From: Mytilus trossulus
Lineage: Eukaryota > Mollusca > Bivalvia > Mytilida > Mytilidae
Assembly: GCF_036588685.1 (NCBI RefSeq)
Contig: NC_086379.1
Span: forward strand, 75,981,727 to 76,045,726
Reading direction: 5' to 3'
Length of the DNA: 64,000 bases
A program made the position numbers and the translations under genes. The notes beneath the pieces were generated by a model, which was not told the DNA's origin, ran no database searches, and saw only the letters and a list, made by a program, of their open reading frames with translations. Position 1 is the stretch's first letter. Every line of letters starts with the position of its first letter. This document shows positions 32,645 to 47,500 of the stretch, in pieces.

Positions 32645-33423
32645 ATCCAGGTGCTCCGCAGGGCGCAGCTTTATACAACTTCAGAGGTCGAACCCTGAAC
32701 AGTTGGGGCAAGTATAGACACAACATTCAAACCCTTAATTCGGATTGTGATTGAATTTTGACATAATATGGGATTCTAACACAAAACAAATGTCAAGATC
32801 TTACAAATCTATTGTGCAATATTGTGAAATTAAAGATTTCTCCTTCAAAACTTTTCAAAACTTTGAACTTTCAACCCCTTAAGTTGCAATTAGTTCAAAA
32901 CCTGACATTTCTTTATATATAATTTACAAGTAGTGTAAATCTGAACATACCCCAACATTGTATGTTAAATGGTTTTGAATTACCTCCCTTTCACTGCTTT
33001 TAAATTGTCTTAATTGTCAATTGACCAGAAAAACCTTGTTTTCCCCTTTATTTGCCCCTATTTCCAAAACATTTTGAGCCATAACCCCTAAAGTCAATAC
33101 TAACCATCCTTTCATGGTATGGAAACTTGTGGTATAATTTCAGAGAGATTCATATACTTAAACACATGTTATTGTTTGAAAACTATAAAAATGCTTATTT
33201 TGAGCCCCTTTTTGGACCCTAATTCCTTTTGGGACCATAACGGCATAACCCCCAAAATCAATCCCAACCTTCCTTCAGTGGTATTGAACCTTCTGGGAAA
33301 AATGTATAGAGATCCATTCACTAAAACTAAACTTATTGTCCGGAAATTAAATGCCTCTTCAGACGACAACGCAGACGACATGATAGCATTATATGACGCA
33401 TATTTTTTTTTTGCAGTCATATA
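32645..33423 (+). repeat. Dispersed mussel repeat (GGTCGAACCCTGAACAG type), fuller copy
   Basis: Starts CGCAGGGCGCAGCTTTATAC with GGTCGAACCCTGAACAGTTG. The middle contains TTGTCAATTGACCAGAAAAA and two parallel blocks around GAGCCATAACCCC and GGACCATAACG. Ends CAGACGACAACGCAGACGAC and a GCAGTCATATAA tail. Open frames across it on both strands have no recognisable protein text. Confidence 0.6.
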
Positions 33424-33429
33424 AAAATA

Positions 33430-35341
33430 TACTGGGAGAAAGAAAAAAAAATATCACCTAAAGTTCTGTATATTTAATATTTCATTATAAGACTTCAAAA
33501 TAATTCAACATGTACAAAGATTTACAACATACAACATATCTATATTCTGCAATTATTTCCTCATTCTTCATTTATATACACATGTATAACGAATCATACT
33601 TTTAGATATTGCTTTTTTACTGAAATCCTCAAGTTTTATTACAAATGATATATCAAAACTACAGTTGATGTGTTGAGATGACACAAATGCCCAAAAACTG
33701 CTGCCAAATTATTACTATACAAAATGGGAAAATTGAATTCAAATGATCATACTTAAATGAACCATCAATGGGGGAATAAATACAAATATAATTTGGCTTT
33801 TTCATCATTTTGATCATTAAAACTATATTTGAAAGTTCTTACAGATAATTCACTAGTTGAGGATATTTTTTCTCTTGAAATTTCATTGAAATCATTTAAT
33901 ATACCCTTTTTTTGTATTGTAGATAATGGGAAACCTTTACATTATAAAGAAAATAACAATAAATTTACCTAATTTTTATAGTCATATTGTCTGCATAAAT
34001 TGCTTGGAACTATACACCACCCTTTGCATATTTGAATGAAAAGTGCTTAAATTTAATCATTTTTAGTAAAAAAAAAATGTAAATATTATTTTTAATATTA
34101 ATCTGACAACAATAGTTTCAGTAACTTGACCATCCTCCAAAACATAAATCTATATATATATAAATATCAAGGTAAGGTCAAAGTCTAAGTTGCCCATTCT
34201 ATGGTGCCAAGTCCAGCCTTGATTTAAAGAAGGAATAAAACAGGAAACAGTTGTATGACAAATCATTAAAGTGCTCATACCTTACTTAACTGAAGTCAAT
34301 CTGTTGAAACACATCTGAGAAAATATCATAATAAAAGAAATAACTTAAAATTAGAAACTACTAGAGCCTAGACTTGCAATGAATATTATTTCCTTTTGAT
34401 ATACATAGATATATATTGATAAAATACAAAATACAAATCAATAGGCTTAATGTAGAAGTTCTCCAGAAAGTGATAATGATATGAATGAAGCAATTTCTGT
34501 GCATATACTTGGTTAAAAACCACTCACTCCTTCATTTAATTTTTTCAGCTTTCTTCTCTATAAGCATCATCATTGCATCTGTACAAAAGAATGACTTCTA
34601 CCAATCTTGTCTTTGACTGCTTTGCATAACAAAATTGTATTTCTCACTTGGAAGCCACTGATGCTGTGTCTTTCTGGCCACATAATTCCGGAAGTGTTTT
34701 TTAACAGACTCAAGGGGAGATAAGTCATTTTATATATATGTAGATACCAGTGTTTTTGAAATATTTTTAACAATTTAATATAAACAAACTAAACAGCCAA
34801 TTACAATAGAATTTTTATTCATAGTTTTAATTCATTTATATCACATCATAAATTCCTTCGAAAGCTTATGAGTGTGATCATAAAAATCTGGATTAACTGA
34901 CAATCAAACTATAGTCCTTAAAAGTATTCATTTATTTATTTTTTCACTATCAAAAAACATTGAAAATACATGATTATTATTATTTATTGAACTTTTAATT
35001 TTTTCATTTAATTAATCATTGTTTAAAAAAAAATGGCAAATGCAAAATAACAAACCATTTTTTAATTGAATTTGGTAAACAAACCTTTAAATAGATTATC
35101 AGAAACATTTATTGTTGAAGTTCAAGAAGAAATAAGCATCTCTTTCATGATGTTAAATAACTATTTAAATGCTTTGCACCACATACCATTGTACACTAAT
35201 AATAATCTTTCCGTTCATTGCACCAATACCTATTAACATTCTTTGCATTGTTTTCTTTACAAACATTGTCTAACATATCCAGGTTCTTTACCAAGAATTT
35301 TATAAAATCTAACAGAGTTACTTCCCTTGGAACACAAATCC
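33430..35341 (-). other. Likely SRP68 3' untranslated and flanking region
   Basis: Very AT-rich, without the repeat modules seen on either side, directly downstream of the SRP68 stop. Several AATAAA-like signals exist on the minus strand (for example near 34815), but I cannot choose the real poly(A) site. Confidence 0.35.
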
Positions 35342-35575
35342 TTATTTTTTCCCACCTCCCCATAACCATCCTTTAACCATTCCAGTAAGTCCTCCTGATT
35401 TCTTCTGTTCCATTTTGCTTTCGATTGAAGGGAAATCTACATGATTAAGTGCTAAATCAAAGAATAATGGTCGACATGGTATAGGTTCAAAGTCCGGAGG
35501 GAAACTAACAAGGTTTGGTTTCTTTGTTGTAACGCTTTTATCTTCAATATAATCATCAAACCTGTCTATCAGTGG
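35342..35575 (-). CDS. SRP68: SRP68 exon 12 (stop)
   Basis: Acceptor at 35576-35577, stop TAA at 35342-35344. Contains PLIDRFDDYIEDKSV, FPPDFEPIPCRPLFFDLALN and a glycine-rich end GWLWGGGKK. The C-terminal region contacts SRP72 in the known complex. Confidence 0.95.
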   Translation of the reverse strand, partial: PLIDRFDDYIEDKSVTTKKPNLVSFPPDFEPIPCRPLFFDLALNHVDFPSIESKMEQKKSGGLTGMVKGWLWGGGKK

Positions 35576-38500
35576 CTGAAAAGATACAGAAATAATTCAA
35601 AGGTGAAAAAATAACAATAACATATACTGACAGAACGGTAAGTTATGGTTATGAATTTCATCACTTCAAATACAGATAAAGAGTCACTCCTTCTCATCCC
35701 ACAAAAAGTTTGTTACAAATGAGTTTACTTGAGTAAAGTTTCTGGTCATGTATGCCATCTTGGTTTTATCATGTTCAGCTCCTATGATTATTTGATACTC
35801 ATAGCATCAGAAAATTTTCACAATAACCCCCCACTGTTCTTTCTCTAATTTAATTAAATACAAGTCAACTACATCTCTGTAAACAAATCTGGTTAAATCC
35901 TTGATAATTTTCAAAAAATATATATGCTAGCAGTGAAAACATCTCTTTGACAAAATATTCAAAAATAAATAAAAGAACTATTGTTTCCAGCCAAATTTTT
36001 AATGCATACATCTGTATTCTAAAAACAGGTGCATTAAAATATATTTTTGTCTTGCTTGATATCATTTCTGGAATGTTTTTCTTTATATAACAATTATCTT
36101 GGACCTTGTTATTTTGAAAATCACCTGTGAATTTTCTGAAATAAAAAGAACACTTACTTTTTTCTTAATGAGACTAATATCTGCTACGGGTTCAGCAACA
36201 GTTTCTAAATCCAGAATGCTGTTAGCATGACATGAATATTTTTCACCATTTACTCTGTTTACTAATTCTTCTATACTACTTATTTCCTAGAAATATTCAA
36301 ACATAACATTATAACATACATCTTACTATAGAGTATAAAACTGAAATGGAAATTTATTTATGCAAACAACCAACTTGGCAAGTATCAAATCGTGTTTTTG
36401 TCCGAGTAATTCTGGTCATAATATCCTAGTAAAACAATCATAAGGTAGGGAAATGATCAGTGAAATGATTCTACTTTTGATCTTTTACAAAGACATTGAC
36501 CCTATCTGTTAATGAATTATCACAAACATTTTGCAATGTCTATAAATTGCTTCACTAAGTGCAGCTGGATATGACTGCAGAGGTCAAACTCTGACCGGTT
36601 GGACAAAAATGGACATGATATTCATGCTTGATACAGGTCTTACTTTGGATTGTAATTAAATATTTGAAACATGATAGGTTTTCTAACACAAGAAAACTGT
36701 AGTCTAGGACCTTAGAATTGGTTATATGATTTGAATTTTTACACAATTATTTGCCTTTGTGCAATACCTTGTGCTGTTGTGAATGCCAATCCCTGGGGTT
36801 TTTTTGCAAAAAAAAAATTACATAAAGAAGTTTTCTTTTTAATTACTGAAATCTGAAATGAGAAAATACCCAACCTTTTCTTAGACTTCTTTCCTTCGAG
36901 ATAAAGTCATTATTTTAATTAAAATTTCCCTTAGAGATGCAACCATAATAACCCATTTAAATACATCGCAAAATTCTTAAAATAGAAAATTAATATTCCT
37001 TAATCAGTATAAATTTAATAGTAACTCTTATAATAAATTAACATCTTATCATCTCAATACAATGAGGTCTTTAACATAAGTTTAAAGTAGTGTGAGGGAG
37101 GTTATTCAAATATTATGTTTGGAATACCTACCTTACACTGCCTTAAAATTGTTTAATTGTCCATTAACCAAGAAACCGTTGTTTCACCCCTTTTTTGCAC
37201 CTAATTCCGTTACAGTTTGAGCCATAACCCCCAAAAGCCAATTCTAAAAATCCATTTGTGGTATGGAAACTTGAGGTATAATTTCAGAGAGATCCATTTA
37301 CCTAAACACAAGTTATTGTCTGAAAACTAGAATATCCCTTTTTGGCCCATTATTCTTAAACAGTTAAGACCATAACCCCCAAAATCAATCCCAACCTTCC
37401 TTTTGTGGTTATAACCTTGTGTTTAAATTTCATAGATTTCTATTTACTTACACCAAAGTAATTGTATGGAAACTAACTGTCTTCAGACGACCAATATACG
37501 ACCGAATAAAAATTTGCTGTCCTATTTTTGCGGTCGTATAAAAAGCCAATTAGGTTAGACTTGGAAAAATGTTAGTTTACCTAATGTCAACTAGTCAACT
37601 AAAGAAACCGACATAACTATAAAATTTTATATCTATACAACTTGAATCCTTTTGCATAGTATCTTAAAAATAAACCTAACATCGAAAACTTAACATTAAC
37701 CAATGAACCATGAACATGAGGTCAAGGTCAGATTAACTCAGTTCAACAAACATGTACACATAGCAATGATTCTGAATATTAGTATAAATTAAATCAAGTA
37801 AGTTTTATCATTATGATATTCAATAAAATTTTTGCAAGAAAAACTGCATTTAATATTGAGTATCAAATTATTTCAAACCTTTAATTACACAAAATGTAAC
37901 TATACTGACCTGTTTAGAGAGATTTTTCAGTTTTTTACAACCTTTCAATGCTTGAGAGGCATGTTTTAAAACTCTCTCATATAATGCTATTGTTTCTGTC
38001 CATTTCTTTGCTGCTAGGAATGACTGTGCAATATAATAGGACCTGAAAAATAAAGGTGATAATATATTAAGGCCCCATGTCATATTTGGTTGATTATCAC
38101 ATATAAACTGGTTTTAAACTATATGGTGTAAAGTTGGCTGCAGTGATGGAGATAATATCATTTAAAAATTTGTCATAAAATAAAAAAAGTAAAACAAGTT
38201 ACATTCTATCTTTTAGGGCTCATGTTTTATAAATAATAAGACCTGCACCATGAAGGTCACCTGATTTCCACCATAACAGTCATAACTTTGGAACAAAATA
38301 TAAAAATGGTCCCAAATTTAATGACAGGTGAGGTGGTTTCATTGTTTGCAAAATGTGTCCACAATTTTACCATATGGAATAAAGAAAAAGTTTTTTTTTA
38401 TAAGACACCCTAATAATTCCTAATATTTGTATGAAAAATGTTTTAGAGGAAAATTTAATAAACCTTCAAATTAAAAGGAGCATTCAGTAAAGATTATAAA

Positions 38501-41500
38501 GATCTGTCCTGAATACTTGTTCATTATAGTCTAGTTTTTAACCTATCAAAGTCTAATACTCTCAAGCAACTCACATTGGCAATCATACCACATCTTCTTT
38601 TTTATATGATAATCAGTTCATGTTTAGATAGTGGTTCAGCACTTTATCATATTTATATTTTCACATTATAATTTTTGTTAAAAGCTTTTATGCTTTACTT
38701 TCTCAAAGTTCAACATTATTGAACATTTCATTTGTTAAAAACATCTTGTATGACATTACCTAAATGCTTTATAAGAAGTACTTTTCACTGCTGTTTCTTC
38801 ACTCAAATCTGTCTCTACACCTTGTAAATTAGGTATTTCATTTAAATTCTGAAAATAAAATAAGCATGAATTCATACTGAAAGTTATTATAGTCTGAACA
38901 TAAATTCTTTATCCATTTTATTTATTATCACAAACATTGAGTCTTGGGAACAAGTGGGTCTCTAAACAGTAATAATTGTGCTTGTGAGTGTATTGATGCT
39001 TACAAATAATCCTGCAATCAAGCTGTTTTATTGAAAGTTCTTATTTAGTTTTAGAGTGGGGCGCCCATATTCGCCGGGGACACAATTTCACCTTTTTATG
39101 ATTTTGAGGTGTAAAAATTTCAAAGGATGGCCGAAATAGAAAACATATACCAATAAATGATAAAATATAACAAACATGATTATTTTTTAAAACTGAGACA
39201 AAATTGCGGCACCTACTCAAAAAGATAGAAAAATGGACAACGATTTTCGGCCCATTTCTGAAGAAAAAACACGAATTCAAAGAAGTATTTCTAAGTAATT
39301 CTTTGACTGAATGCACCTAAATTTCAGTTCTGAACACCTTTGAAATGTCTGCTATTCATCTATAATGAAATTGATTTGATCAATGTTGTTGAAAACTGCG
39401 GTTATTTGATTTTAAATAGATGTGTAAAAACGGCGAATATGTGTCCCCCATTGACAAAAAATCAGGAAATTTCAAACACCCTTTAATCTAACTTTTCGGA
39501 TGATTATATTCAAACAAACACGTTTTCAAGCGTAAGAATATTTTGCATTTGAAGTTATCTTCATATAGAAATATCAGTATACTTCAAAAACATTTAGACC
39601 TGAACAGAAACTGTAGAAAACATGAAAAGATGTGGCGAAAATGAGCACCCCACTCTACCAGTAATAATAATTTTCAGATATTTGTATGCATGTTTATCAA
39701 ATATGTGTGTGTATTGATGCTTACAATTAATCTTGCAATCAAGCTGTTTTGTTGAGAGTTCTTATTTAGTTTTACTAGTAATAATAATTCTCAGATATTT
39801 GTATGTATGTTTATCAAATATGAAGTGTGGAATATTGTGAACTTCAAAATTAACAATATCTAACTACTAATTTAAAGAAAACCCTATTACTACTGTACTA
39901 ACCTGTATAATAATATCGTACAATCTAACAAGATCTTGTGGTTTAGTAATTTTATGTCCTTCAGGTATTGATTTGCCAGGCAGATATTGCTTTAGTTTTT
40001 CTATTAATAATAAGTTCCTATCTACAGTTTTTGACAGTCGTATATACATTAGATAACTGTGTAGGTAGTGCTGGTTTGATATTTTCCCTTCAATGGCTTG
40101 TCCTCGTTGAGATGCTTTAAAATTCTAAAATAAAATAAATAATATTTAAGCAAGTATAATTTTTGTGATGCATGAGTCTTTATAATTTGGAGATTAACTG
40201 CATACATTTATAGCAAGTTAGCTTAACAGGGGTTCATCCAATCCAATCCAATCGTAATCTAATACAATAAAATCTTCAAATTGACCATATTGCATTATAA
40301 AACCAACTTTAGGAATTGATTAAATAATCATGTAAATGAATCAGGACAAATACTGTAAACAAACTTATTTTAGCAATCAACTAATCTAAACTCCCTTTAT
40401 CATAAAAACATTACTGGTATATATATATCATTATGAAAAATTCAAACTTGGATCATCCTAATCAATAGAATTATCCAATAAATATTGTTATATAAAATAC
40501 ATACAGCATCATCACTTAAAGAATCCCTCATAATTTGTTGAGCATCTATGCACTGCTTCAATAAACTTTCATATATAGAAATCTTGCCGTCTATTCCCTC
40601 TGTTGATTCTATTTCCTTGGTACTTTCCTGTACATTGAGAAGGAAAACTCTTACAGGCTCACTCTTTACAGGGACAGAACGTCCCAACCACGTCACCTCA
40701 GATAAAGTGGCTGTCTGTTTCTCTCTTGTTTGTGATAGCAAGTCCTGTGAAATAAAACAATTCAAAGTTATCCTAATTCCTAAATGTATATAAATCAAAT
40801 AATTACAGAGAGAGGAAAATAATGTTAAATTCTTTACGTGGAATTATTTTTTTCATGATATCAAAAATAATTTTGCACTTCAAAAAATGTCTCAATTAGC
40901 CTTAAGAAAGTTATTGAACAACTGAACAAAATTCAAAAACTGCAAATAGCTTTGTGTTATGAAAGATGAGATCTTTTTTTTTTTTTTTTTTTTTTTGTAA
41001 CTTTGCAACTATTTTTATTGAAATTTGCATTTTCTGAAACATAATGGAAAAATTTAGAATTGTTTCTGATTATTTAGTAGCTAGTTTACCATTTTGTTTA
41101 CATAATGTCCTAAAATTAAAATGAATTCTTCCAGTCATTCTGACAATTTTTAAAATAAATTGTCAATTATAATAAGGCATATTTGTTTCAGAATTAGGTA
41201 AAAAAGGCTTTATAAACAACATTAAGACAAGAGTTTGTTATCTTACATCTAAATGTGATGTCAGCTGGTCCTCTCCACCTTTACGTCTCATTTCCTTAAG
41301 TTCAGCAATGGCCGACTCGTCACCTATGTTGTAAGCACAGTATCTAATGTTAGGTGATACTTCATCCACCATCTGTAGATATAAAGCTTGGCTATCCTCA
41401 GTGAATGCACTGGCTAATTTCTCATATATCGTTCTAAAACGCAAACATTGATCATGTTATCAAAACCTTAGTAAACAAGAGTGCACACGCTGAAATGTCT

Positions 41501-44500
41501 CGCCTTCTTAACTAATCATAGATATTATGTTGATAGACCAAATATAAAGCTTTATTACAACTGTCACATAAACTCAACATTAACCAAGAAAACAAAACAT
41601 TGATCAATGAACCATGAAAATGAGGTCAAGGTCAGATGAACCATGCCAGGCTGACATGTACAGCTAACAATTCTTGAATTTATTATTCTTCAATACAACA
41701 AATATAGTTGACTTATTGCTTATAAATTCAGAAAAAAAGACCAAAACACAAGAACCTAAAATGAGCAATAAGCCGTGAAAATGAGGCAAAGGTCAAATAA
41801 AACCTGCGTAACAGACATATAGACCATAAAATATTTCCATAAACCAAATATAGTTGACCTAAGGCCAAACAAAAAAATATTTGTGTTTCCTATTACATGG
41901 AATTTCAAAATAGGGAAGGTATGTGTTTTTTTCTTTTCTTTTTTTTTTTTTTTTTTTTTTTGTGGAATAAAAGGGGGGTTGAAATTCAACATATATATTG
42001 TAAAAAAAAAAAAAAAAATATCAGCTGATTATGTAGTCATCAGTAATGATTAAATGTGCTTGCAGTTTTTAAATCCTATATTTATTAAAATAAATTAAAT
42101 GTCCTAAAATATTTATATGAATCATTATCTACCATACATAGATTGTGTCTTTATTTGTTTTGTAAACAAATTAATATCCATTATTTACATTATGCACACA
42201 GCCACAGGTAAACTAATTTGGCTATAAATAGATCAAGCATGTTTGTGCAAAATCTCCAAACTAAAATCGTATTTGTTACAATTTTATTTCTTTAAATAAT
42301 CAAGTTTGAATTTATGAAAATAATCATTATTAATAAAATATAATTGCATAAGGTTTACGTTTTCTGAAGACTATTTATTTTTAGGTCATGGTTCTAGAGG
42401 CTTCCTGTGTAAAATCCAATATGGCATCCATGACCATGTGTTTACTTTTGCACTTGTGAAAAAAAATATTCTGACCAAAGTCAGATTTTTCTTGTCAAAT
42501 GGGATTTATATTTACATTGCAATAAATTATTCAGAAGGAGGTACATTCTGTTAAGATTATATTTCTGATTCTGTGAGCATTTAGAGTTTGATTAAATTCT
42601 CCCAACAGCAGCGTATACATACTGATCTTGTCAACCGAGTCTTGTAAATTCAAACCATTTGAAGTAAAAGGGCATCATGGTTAAGAAAGATAATAAATAA
42701 AGACAACAGTTTATCAAGAAATAGTTCTTTTTTATTCAGTAAAAACGAAATCTTCTTGTCTGCAAGATTGTAAATTCGCAACTTCCGGGTCATTTTTCTG
42801 TCTGAAAACATTGAAAATATCGCGGATGGATTTGAACAAATTTACCTGCATATTCTTATCCGATATTTAATAACATGATGAAATTAACAAAATACTACAA
42901 TAGCCAATATCTTCGTTTAGACAATATCCGATTTTTTTTACGGAAATCATAAAAAAAGTTAAGGGTCGGGATTTTGGCTGGAAAAAAATAGGGTAGGTCG
43001 GGTAACCGGAAACACACATATTTTTTTTTTGGCCTAATGCATAAAGTATTAGAAAAATAGATCAAAACTCAAAAACTTACCTTTGACCACTGAACCATGA
43101 AAATGAGGTCAAGGTAAGATGACACCTGTCAGCTAGACATGTACACCTTACAATCATTCCATACACCAAATATAGAAAACCTATTGCATATAGTATAAGA
43201 AAAACAGACCAAACCACAAAAACTTAGCTATAACCACTGAACCATGAAAATGAGGTCAAGGTCAGATGACACCTGTCTGCTAGACATGTACACCTTAAAA
43301 TCATTCCATACACCAAATATAGTAGACCTATTGCATATAGTATAAGAAAAACAGACCAAAACACAAAAACTTAACAATAACCACTGAACCATGAAAATGA
43401 GGTCAAGGTCAGATGACACCTGCCAGTTGGACATGTACACCTTACAGTCCTTCCATACATCGAATATACTAGACCTATTGCTTATAGTATCTGAGATATG
43501 GACTTGACCATCAAAACTTAACCTTGTTCACTGATCCATGAATTGAGGTCGAGGTCAAGTGAAAACTGTCTGACGGGCATGAGGACCTTGCAAGCAACGC
43601 ACATACCAAATATAGTTATCCAATTACTTATAATAAGAGAGAATTTAACATTACAAAAAATTTTAACTTTTTATTCAAGTAGTCACTTAACCATGAAAAT
43701 GAGGTCAAGGACATTGGACATGTGACTGACGGAAAGTTCGTAACATGAGGCATCTATATACAATGTTTGAAGCATCTAGGTCTTCTACCTTCTAAAATAT
43801 AAAGCTTTTACGAAGTGAGCTAACGCCACCGCCGCCGGATCACTATCCCTATGTCGAGCTTTCTGCAACTCAAGTTGCAGGCTCGACAATAAATGATTTG
43901 TTTCTCCAGTGGCATCCACAAAAAAATATTAAAAATAAACGAAACAACAATTTGTAAACAAAGATTTGAACAATTTAAAAAGTCTTTTTTGGATGTTATT
44001 TACAAACATTATTCATAAACATTTGGCATCCTTCAATCCTGACAATCCTAGTCAATCAAGATTGGAGTCGATTGCACCTGCAGGAGCAAGATTCAACTCA
44101 CAACCTCAGTGTTGACTGGCTAGAGATTACAGTAGTTACTGCTAAGACCACTGAGGCCCCTATAACTAAGTTGAAATTTTACTTACTTTGCCTGTGTATA
44201 TAACTTCATTGCCTTGTCCCAAACCTCTTGTTCAAAGTACATTCCAGCTTGTATCCATGATAAATAAGCCTGAAGTTAAAGATGTATAATATTAGATGAA
44301 TTTTACTCAAGCATTATATTTCCAGAAAAACCGTACAAAACAATTCTGTTTTAACATTTTCTGTATGGTAGCTTGAAGTACATTCATGAGTAAATACTTC
44401 AAAAATTATCTTTTTTTACTACATATTTTAAAAATTATATTACTTTTTAGATTAGGTAAAATATGTGGAGCTAGCAAGTAATTTAAACTTATATCATTTT

Positions 44501-47500
44501 TAACAGGAATATTTTTTACAAATTTTCTTTTAGAGGTTGACAGTTATGATTTAAAAAAAAAAAAAAAAAAAGTGTGTGAGCACAAGGGGTTAAGATTGCT
44601 TTTGTTTTGGGTTAAGCATGGTATTGTATTAAGCAAATCAATGTTTATTTATTTTCCATCTTTAAAATTGTTAGTAATTTTATGTAGAAGTTGAATCCTC
44701 AAATATATATTTACAATGAAACTAATGTTACCTGACTTTCTAACTGTGTCTGAGCGTCACACTTAGGACTTTTACATAGCTCTGCTAACTCTTCAGCATA
44801 GGTTACAGCTTTCTTTATCTTTGCTAGAGTGTGAAACTTCTTTCTCTGTTCTGTGTTAGCTTCTGACTTCAATTGCATAGCATAATACCATGCTCTCTCG
44901 GCGCAGAATAGGGGCAAGTGTAGAAATCTGTAAAATATCATATAAAACTGAATCTAGACAATAGTTCTCAAAAACAATATATAAGTAGGATGGTCTTGTT
45001 TCTCTGTTTAAAATCTTTGGTAAAAGGTTAATAAATATATATGGTGAATGTTCTGTGTTAGCTTCTGACTTCAATTGCATAGCATAATACCATGCTCTCT
45101 CGGCACAGAATAGGGGCAAGTGTAGAAATCTGTAAAATATCATATAAAACTGAATCTAGACAATAGTTCTCAAAAACAATATATAAGTAGGATGGTCTTG
45201 TTTCTCTGTTTAAAATCTTTGGTAAAAGGTTAATAAATATATATGGTGAATGTTCTGTGTTAGCTTCTGACTTCAATTGCATAGCATAATACCATGCTCT
45301 CTCGGCACAGAATAGGGGCAAGTGTAGAAATCTGTAAAATATCATATAAAACTGAATCTAGACAATAGTTCTCAAAAACAATACATAAGAAGGATGGTCT
45401 TGTTTCCCTGTTTAAAATCTTTAACAAAAGGATAATAAATATATATGGTGAATTCTGACATATATGATGGATATATTGACAAAAAATTAAGAAGATTAAT
45501 TTACCTGACATCAGTGACAGTTTCCATGTCTATTTTCTTTGGTAGTACTTTCCTATTATTGCCTTGTGGAAAATGTAGAGATTTCCTTAGACGCCTTATC
45601 CTTCTAGAACAATAACCCCTAAACAAATATAAAAACCTATCAATACTGGTTCACCTAATCATAAACAATTTTATTTTGTCAATCTTTTAACATTGCATTT
45701 CTGACAATCAGTAAACAAAGTAATGCAGTGTTTTTTTATGTATAAAGTTAAATAGTAGCCTAGCTTACAACATAAACTAAACAGATGCCAAACAACCATC
45801 TTAAATTTTTTTTTATCCTGCAAAGCTTTTTGAATAAATACTCAAAAGTTGAAACTAAAAAAAAAGAAAAAAAAAAAAAAGATTGAAACTATAATAACCT
45901 ATACAGAATGATTCCTTTCTAGAAATAATTGAAGCATTTATTGAGCAGATAGCATAGGCCAGGATATAGGACATACATGTATGTACATTTTCATCTTTAA
46001 ACACCATTGAATGCTTGACATTAATTTTCAAAGAATTGTAAGCCTAAGCCAACTGAAAGCCACTTCTAAAAACATAGTTAAGAAACTTATCATACCAGGA
46101 ACATTAATCTAGAAATGAGACTCAAGCATTGTGCATGAATGTATGTGTATATACCTATATCTTTGAAAATCTCCATGTCTCAATCCATGCTGTTGCTGAG
46201 CTTCTTTGACAATCTGCAAAACTGAAAATATAAGGATGGAAAATGTATATTATTATGGAAGAGTCTGGATGAATTCGCAGTGCAAGTTACAAACAAGTTC
46301 CTTTCAAATTCAATATTGATGTAAGACTAGTATACTTACAAAGGAGGGAAGTATACCTAACCCTCTATGTACTTCACGGTGCAGCGAACAAGCAAGCTAG
46401 CCAAAGGTATTTCTTTTACCTACACACTCAAAGCATTTTGCTTTCATCAGTAATATTCAACATTTTCTGAGTATATTTCTTTATTTCATAACAAAATTGC
46501 TTGTATCCACCAGGACTCAAACCTGTGACCTCTGTGTTACAAGGCAGTGTGTTAACAGACTGAGCAAAAGAAGCACTTCCTTAGCCCAACCGCTTACAGT
46601 TGACAAAGTATTTTCAACATTTCCTAAGCCACAAATGTATTCTTTGTAGCCGAGATATTCATATAATGTTTATTCTTTGTAGCTGAGATATTCATATAAT
46701 TTTTAACTACCACTAGTTAAGATATTTAAAAAGATCAGTAAAACAGACTATTAATGAGAGATGTTCACAAAGCCTCTATTGCCTTTGCATGTGGTCTTTT
46801 AACACTCTTCATTCAAGCACTTGGGTGAAAAAATCTGAAATGAAAGTAATGAACACCTCTGGATAAAGTTTCATGGTAAAATTGAGTTTCAAACTTGAGA
46901 GCAATTTGCCAGCTGTGGGTTGGTGCTATTTTGAAGGAAAGCGTCAAAGAAATACAAATTGAGCCTTACAAGATGCCCTCATGGACAGTTTTTACAGGAA
47001 ATCATTGATTCAAGCATGATAAAGTTCATTCAAAAAGATTGTCACATGATCAACAACAAAAGTGAGGCGCAATGCACTATTGGAGCTGATTTATTCAAAT
47101 GATAAAATTGATAATAGAAATGGGGAATATAGAGTAGATTACCGTGAAGAGAAACACTGTTGGGATTATGAAATTAGTTTAGTGTTGAAGGAAAATATTC
47201 ACTGAATCGATTCATATAATGTAGGGATTTTTTGCATTAATTTAAAGAGTAGAAAAGGCGTCCGAAGCGGAGACTGTCATGACCTAAAAAAAAAATTGCT
47301 AGCCACCTTCTTCTATTTATATGGATAGTCAACCTTCCTATGGATAGAAACAAGTGCCTGTGACTTGAGGTCTGATTTATATGGATCCAAGAACATCAGT
47401 TGGCTCCAGAAGCTATGAAGCGGTGCATCCATTAAACAGGTTGGGAACAAACCCGCTGGTGATTATACCTGTATAGAGGGATAAACCTTCTTTAGAGGGA

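Noticed and set aside
33119..33424. 101-codon plus-strand frame
   Set aside because: Falls within a dispersed non-coding repeat that has a second copy at 36555-37545 without the same frame.
45058..45511. Long minus-strand frames of up to 95 codons with SRP68-like text
   Set aside because: They are copies of exon 4 read into intron sequence inside the 202-bp array; no donor follows the exon piece.
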